Assembly (NCBI GenBank): GCA_031289325.1
Contig: JAITPS010000081.1
Coordinates: forward strand, 1-9,495
Reading direction: 5' to 3'
Origin: Candidatus Methanovirga meridionalis
GTDB lineage: Archaea > Methanobacteriota > Methanobacteria > Methanobacteriales > Methanobacteriaceae
DNA: 9,495 nucleotides
Part shown: piece after piece, positions 6,951 through 9,495 of the stretch
Position numbering within the stretch: position 1 is the first letter of the stretch
How the letters are laid out: each line of letters starts with the position of its first letter
Program-made: the position numbers and the translations under genes
Notes under the pieces: generated by a model
Seen by the model: the letters and a program-made list of their open reading frames with translations, nothing else
Told to the model about the DNA's origin: nothing
Databases searched by the model: none

Positions 6951-7100
6951 AAATTAAAGAATTTAATAAAAAAATTATCATTTTAAAATTTAAAAACCTT
7001 TTCATAATTACTATATTTATATTATCTTTTGTTAAGATTGTATTTTTATTCATGGATTTTAAATACTTTATAATTAACTTCAGATTTTTTGATCATGTAA

Positions 7101-7140
7101 TTGGGTATTATTGGTTAAGTTATTGGGTATTATTGGTTAA
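7101..7140. repeat. 22-bp-period direct duplication upstream of fmdE-like gene
   Basis: TTGGGTATTATTGGTTAA occurs at 7101-7118 and 7123-7140, a 22-bp period. Confidence 0.93.
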
Positions 7141-7158
7141 AATAGAAAAATATTTATT

Positions 7159-7204
7159 TTCAAGTATTTATCTTATATTTATTCAAGTATTTATCTTATA
7201 TTTA
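7159..7204. repeat. 23-bp tandem duplication upstream of fmdE-like gene
   Basis: A 23-bp unit beginning TTCAAGTATTTATC and ending TTATATTTA is present at 7159-7181 and again at 7182-7204 without mismatch. Confidence 0.95.
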
Positions 7205-7227
7205 AAAACTTATTTAACTGGGTAAGT

Positions 7228-7237
7228 AAATATATAA
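7228..7237 (+). promoter_or_regulatory. Candidate TATA box of the fmdE-like gene
   Basis: AAATATATAA is a good match to the archaeal box A. Transcription starting about 25-27 nt downstream would begin near 7260 and give a leader of roughly 70-75 nt containing repeat units 2-4 of the 22-bp repeat. Confidence 0.5.
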
Positions 7238-7244
7238 TTTTATG

Positions 7245-7335
7245 AATTTGTGGTGTGATTATTATTAATTTGTGGTGTGATTATTATTAGTTTGTGGTGT
7301 GATATTTATTATGAATTTGTGGAGTGATTATTATG
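7245..7335 (+). repeat. 22-bp repeat, 4 units, the last holding the fmdE-like RBS and start
   Basis: Units at 7245-7266, 7267-7288, 7289-7310 and 7314-7335 share the pattern AATTTGTGGTGTGATTATTA. An ATG triplet (7311-7313) separates the third and fourth. In the last unit GGTGTGAT has become GGAGTGAT and the final ATT has become ATG, making a strong ribosome-binding site and the start codon. The earlier three copies keep a weaker site and no ATG in that place. Confidence 0.95.
7321..7328 (+). promoter_or_regulatory. Ribosome-binding site of the fmdE-like gene (decides the start)
   Basis: GGAGTGAT closely matches the archaeal Shine-Dalgarno sequence and ends 4 nt before the ATG at 7333. The in-frame GTG at 7324 is inside this site and is therefore not the start. 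Confidence 0.8.
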
Positions 7336-7896
7336 GATGATAAAGATTTTAAAGAACAATTAGCAAAAGTTGAGAAGTTTCATGGTCACCTATGTGGTGG
7401 TATTGTAATGGGTACTAAAATGACAATGCATGCCTTAGAACATTTAGGTATGAAAGTTAATGAAAGAAATAAAGATTTATTAGTATTTGTTGAAATAGAT
7501 AGATGTATGGCTGATGCTGTTCAAGTTGTATCTGGATGTACAATTGGTAAAAGAACTCTTAAACTAATGGATTATGGTAGGTTTTCAGCTACATTTTATA
7601 AAATATCTTCTGGTGAAGGAGTTAGAATTACAGATAATGATATTCAAAATCAAAATGAGAAGGAATCTAAGGAAGATTTGGTTGAACGTCTTAGTAGTAC
7701 TCCAAATGAAGAACTTTTCTCACTTCGTAAAGTAAAATTAAGATTAAAAGAATCTGATTTTCCTGGCAATAATTTCACTAAAATTGTATGTCCTATATGT
7801 AACGAGATTGTAAAAGATGATAAATATATTGTAAGGAATGGTGTAGGTATCTGTAAGGCATGTGGTGAAGAATCATACTATGAGTACATAGATTAA
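7333..7896 (+). CDS. FmdE-family protein with C-terminal zinc ribbon (187 aa)
   Basis: The N-terminal domain matches the FmdE family, named after a gene in the molybdenum formylmethanofuran dehydrogenase operon: FHGHLCGG at 16-23, then EIDRCMADAVQVVSGCTIGK at 54-73 with C58 and C69. These His and Cys residues probably bind a metal. A C-terminal zinc ribbon follows, CPIC at 153-156 and CKAC at 174-177. FmdE is not a catalytic subunit of the dehydrogenase, and its biochemical role is unsettled. None of fwd/fmd A-D is in the window, so a direct part in methanogenesis cannot be concluded. The ATG at 7333 is fixed by GGAGTGAT 4 nt upstream. The GTPase gene follows 109 bp later with its own TATA-like box. 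The frame is intact. Confidence 0.9.
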   Translation: MDDKDFKEQLAKVEKFHGHLCGGIVMGTKMTMHALEHLGMKVNERNKDLLVFVEIDRCMADAVQVVSGCTIGKRTLKLMDYGRFSATFYKISSGEGVRITDNDIQNQNEKESKEDLVERLSSTPNEELFSLRKVKLRLKESDFPGNNFTKIVCPICNEIVKDDKYIVRNGVGICKACGEESYYEYID

Positions 7897-7940
7897 TAGC
7901 TAATCAATTGATAAATATAAATTATAAGTATCTAAAATCA

Positions 7941-7947
7941 TATATAA
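7941..7947 (+). promoter_or_regulatory. Candidate TATA box of the GTPase gene
   Basis: TATATAA lies in the 109-bp gap after the fmdE-like gene, 59 bp before the GTPase start codon. No T-tract terminator follows the fmdE-like gene, so cotranscription from upstream is also possible. Confidence 0.4.
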
Positions 7948-7995
7948 TCAAAATCTAAAAATGAATAAATATTTAAATTAAAAATATGAATTATT

Positions 7996-8002
7996 GTGGG
8001 AT
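7996..8002 (+). promoter_or_regulatory. Ribosome-binding site of the GTPase gene (decides the start)
   Basis: GTGGGAT ends 3 nt before the ATG at 8006. The TTG at 7994, which would add four residues, overlaps this site. Confidence 0.6.
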
Positions 8003-8005
8003 GTT

Positions 8006-9193
8006 ATGGTTCAAATAGCAGTTACAGGAAAGCCAAATGTTGGTAAATCATCTTTTTTCAATTCTGCCACTTCATCTGAGGTTGAAATGGCTAATTATCC
8101 ATTTACAACAATTGATGCAAATAAGGCAATAGCTTACGTTACAAGTAAATGCCCATGTGAAGAATTAAATATAGATTGTAATCCTCGAAATTCAAAATGT
8201 GTTAATGGAATCAGGTTTATACCTATAGAATTAATTGATGTTGCAGGTCTTGTTCCAGGAGCACATCTTGGTAAAGGTTTAGGAAATAAATTCTTGGATG
8301 AACTTAGACAAGCTAAAGTTTTTATTCATATAATTGATGCATCTGGTTCAACTGATGAAGAAGGACGTCCAGTTGCAGAAGGAAGTCATGATCCACTTGA
8401 AGATATTGAATTTCTTGAAGAAGAGATTGTAATGTGGCTTTATGAAATATTAAAAAAGAATTGGGCGAAGTTAATTAGAAAAATAGGTGCTGAAAAATTA
8501 GATGTATCTAAAGTTATTCATGAACAATTATCAGGAACAGGAATAGCTATTGAAAATATTGTTGAAGCAAAAAGAACATTAGATTCTGATTTTGGTAAAT
8601 GGAGTGACAGTGATGTTAAAACATTGATTAGAAATCTTCTTAAAATAGCTAAGCCAATGTTAATTGTTGCAAATAAAGCGGATCTTCCAAGTTCCCAAAA
8701 AAATATTGAAAGAATTAAAGAGAAATATCCTGATATGATACCTGCTTCTGCAGAGTCTGAATTAGCACTTATAAGAGCTGCAGATAATGGTTTAATTGAT
8801 TATAAACCTGGAGATAAAGATTTTAATATCTTAAAAGAAGATGAACTAAATAATAATCAAAAAAAAGCATTAGAATATATTAGAACTAATGTTTTAGAAA
8901 AGTATGGTGGAACAGGTGTACAAACAGCTTTAAATAGAGCAATATTCAAATTATTAGATTTAATTGTTGTATATCCTGTTGAAGACCAGCATAAATTCAC
9001 TGATAAAAAAAATAATGTTCTTCCTGATTCTATTCTCATTAAAAATGGTTCAACACCAAGAGATTTAGCATATACGATCCATACAGATATTGGGGATAAA
9101 TTTATGCATGGAATAGATAGTAGGCGGAATATTCGTATTGGAAGTGATTATAAACTGTCTAATGGAGATATTATAAGTATTATTACTAATTAA
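8006..9193 (+). CDS. Archaeal YchF/Obg-like GTPase with TGS domain (395 aa)
   Basis: A translation-factor-class P-loop GTPase, probably ribosome-associated. From the ATG at 8006: G1 GKPNVGKS at 8-15, the YPFTTID switch at 31-37, G3 DVAGLVPGAHLGKGLGN at 78-94, G4 NKAD at 223-226, G5 SAE near 248-250, and a C-terminal TGS domain from about 321 to the end. NKAD predicts guanine specificity, whereas bacterial YchF and eukaryotic OLA1 have altered G4 motifs and prefer ATP; an automatic name of redox-regulated ATPase would mislead. A four-cysteine insert (C49, C51, C58, C65) between the switch and G3 may bind zinc. The start MVQIAVTGKPNVGKS is typical of the family. It is followed by a stem-loop and a T-tract. 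Confidence 0.93.
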   Translation: MVQIAVTGKPNVGKSSFFNSATSSEVEMANYPFTTIDANKAIAYVTSKCPCEELNIDCNPRNSKCVNGIRFIPIELIDVAGLVPGAHLGKGLGNKFLDELRQAKVFIHIIDASGSTDEEGRPVAEGSHDPLEDIEFLEEEIVMWLYEILKKNWAKLIRKIGAEKLDVSKVIHEQLSGTGIAIENIVEAKRTLDSDFGKWSDSDVKTLIRNLLKIAKPMLIVANKADLPSSQKNIERIKEKYPDMIPASAESELALIRAADNGLIDYKPGDKDFNILKEDELNNNQKKALEYIRTNVLEKYGGTGVQTALNRAIFKLLDLIVVYPVEDQHKFTDKKNNVLPDSILIKNGSTPRDLAYTIHTDIGDKFMHGIDSRRNIRIGSDYKLSNGDIISIITN

Positions 9194-9244
9194 TATATTA
9201 GTAAAACATTAAGAGTTGAAAATTAAGAAAAAATCTGCTTTTTT
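9183..9244 (+). terminator. Probable terminator of the GTPase gene
   Basis: TTACTAAT (9183-9190) and ATTAGTAA (9197-9204) form a perfect 8-bp inverted repeat across the stop codon. About 24 bases later A6 (9228-9233), TCTGC and T6 (9239-9244) form a second stem ending in a T-tract. The T6 run is the likelier archaeal termination signal. Confidence 0.55.
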
Positions 9245-9284
9245 AATTTAAATAAAAAATTTTAATATAGTGATGTAAAGAATG

Positions 9285-9332
9285 TTTTTGATTAATCAAT
9301 TATTTTTATTTTTGATTAATCAATTATTTTTA
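9285..9332. repeat. 24-bp tandem duplication carrying a 12-bp palindrome
   Basis: A 24-bp unit occurs at 9285-9308 and 9309-9332 without mismatch. Each contains the perfect palindrome TTGATTAATCAA, at 9288-9299 and 9312-9323. The spacing of 24 bp is a little over two helical turns. Confidence 0.93.
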
Positions 9333-9380
9333 AATATCTTACTTTGAAAATTTCAATTAAAATTAAATTAATTTTGCAAA

Positions 9381-9495
9381 TAAGAATTTTTTAAATAAGA
9401 ATTTTTTAAATAAGAATTTTTTAAATAAGAATTTTTTAAATAAGAATTTTTTAAATAAGAATTTTTTAAATAAGAATTTTTTAAATAAGAATTTT
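9381..9495. repeat. 15-bp tandem repeat, at least 7.6 copies, open at window edge
   Basis: TAAGAATTTTTTAAA repeats without change from 9381 to the last base of the window, so the total copy number is unknown. Nothing coding is seen in 9194-9495. Confidence 0.97.

Larger units (their letters stand above)
6286..6996 (+). repeat. Composite intergenic element, copy 3 (between purC and fmdE-like gene)
   Basis: The left block (6288-6420) repeats the order seen in copy 2: AATTATAGTTGTTTTGATAA, GATCTTAATAAATAA, TTTTTTAAAAATAAATATTA, AAAAAATATTAATTTAAAAT. The middle is the large 10-bp-register array. The right block includes TTTAAAATTAAAGAATTTAA and TTATCATTTTAAAATTTAAA (6975-6994), matching copy 2. 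Within the left block a 19-mer is duplicated (6292-6329), as is ATAACTTTTTTAAA (6339, 6362). Confidence 0.65.

Noticed and set aside
4924..6996. Insertion sequence or composite transposon around purC
   Set aside because: No transposase, no clear terminal inverted repeats and no target-site duplication could be seen; only the direct noncoding repeats are supported.
7324..7332. GTG start for the fmdE-like gene
   Set aside because: The GTG is inside GGAGTGAT, the ribosome-binding site of ATG 7333.
7994..8005. TTG start for the GTPase gene
   Set aside because: It overlaps the GTGGGAT site, and family members begin at the equivalent of ATG 8006.
8857..9039. Minus-strand 60-codon frame inside the GTPase gene
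   Set aside because: It is antisense to the conserved C-terminal and TGS region, with no support of its own.

Overview
The window looks like a chromosomal segment from a very AT-rich methanogenic archaeon of the Methanobacteriales, most likely Methanobrevibacter or a close relative. The evidence is an archaeal DUF371 protein, an FmdE-family protein, an archaeal-type Obg/YchF-like GTPase with a TGS domain, Shine-Dalgarno sites resembling GGTGAT/GGAGTGAT, TATA boxes without bacterial -35/-10 promoters, and T-tract terminators. The genus is an inference from family content and base composition.

Seven genes are supported. On the plus strand, an acidic 545-residue protein of unknown function (339-1976) is followed closely by hemL (glutamate-1-semialdehyde aminotransferase, 2009-3265) and a Nit2-type omega-amidase-like nitrilase (3295-4119). 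A DUF371 gene (4122-4535) runs the other way and meets the nitrilase gene stop to stop with 2 bp between. After a long intergenic region come purC (5379-6119), a second long intergenic region, an FmdE-family zinc-ribbon protein (7333-7896) and the GTPase gene (8006-9193). The genes are housekeeping or weakly characterised. They form no single pathway, though hemL feeds the tetrapyrrole (F430, haem, B12) route and purC belongs to purine synthesis. No CRISPR array, transposase, rRNA or tRNA was seen.

The unusual content is between the genes. Every intergenic region longer than about 150 bp carries short tandem repeats, with periods from 10 to 27 bp, and I found none inside the coding sequences. 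Three of the regions (about 1-250 on the minus strand, 4924-5246 and 6286-6996) appear to be copies of one composite element. They share a conserved left block, a middle built on a 20-bp unit and, where visible, a conserved right block. Different blocks have been expanded in each copy. Two direct copies bracket purC. The copy at 6286-6996 contains 53 consecutive 10-bp words without an indel, with runs of phased AAAATT tracts expected to bend DNA.

The ribosome-binding site and start codon of the fmdE-like gene are the last unit of a four-copy 22-bp tandem repeat. Two tiny reading frames with nearly the same peptide precede it. Four genes have apparent upstream GTG/TTG starts that are better read as ribosome-binding sites or as spurious; the starts given here are placed at the codon spaced correctly behind the Shine-Dalgarno match.
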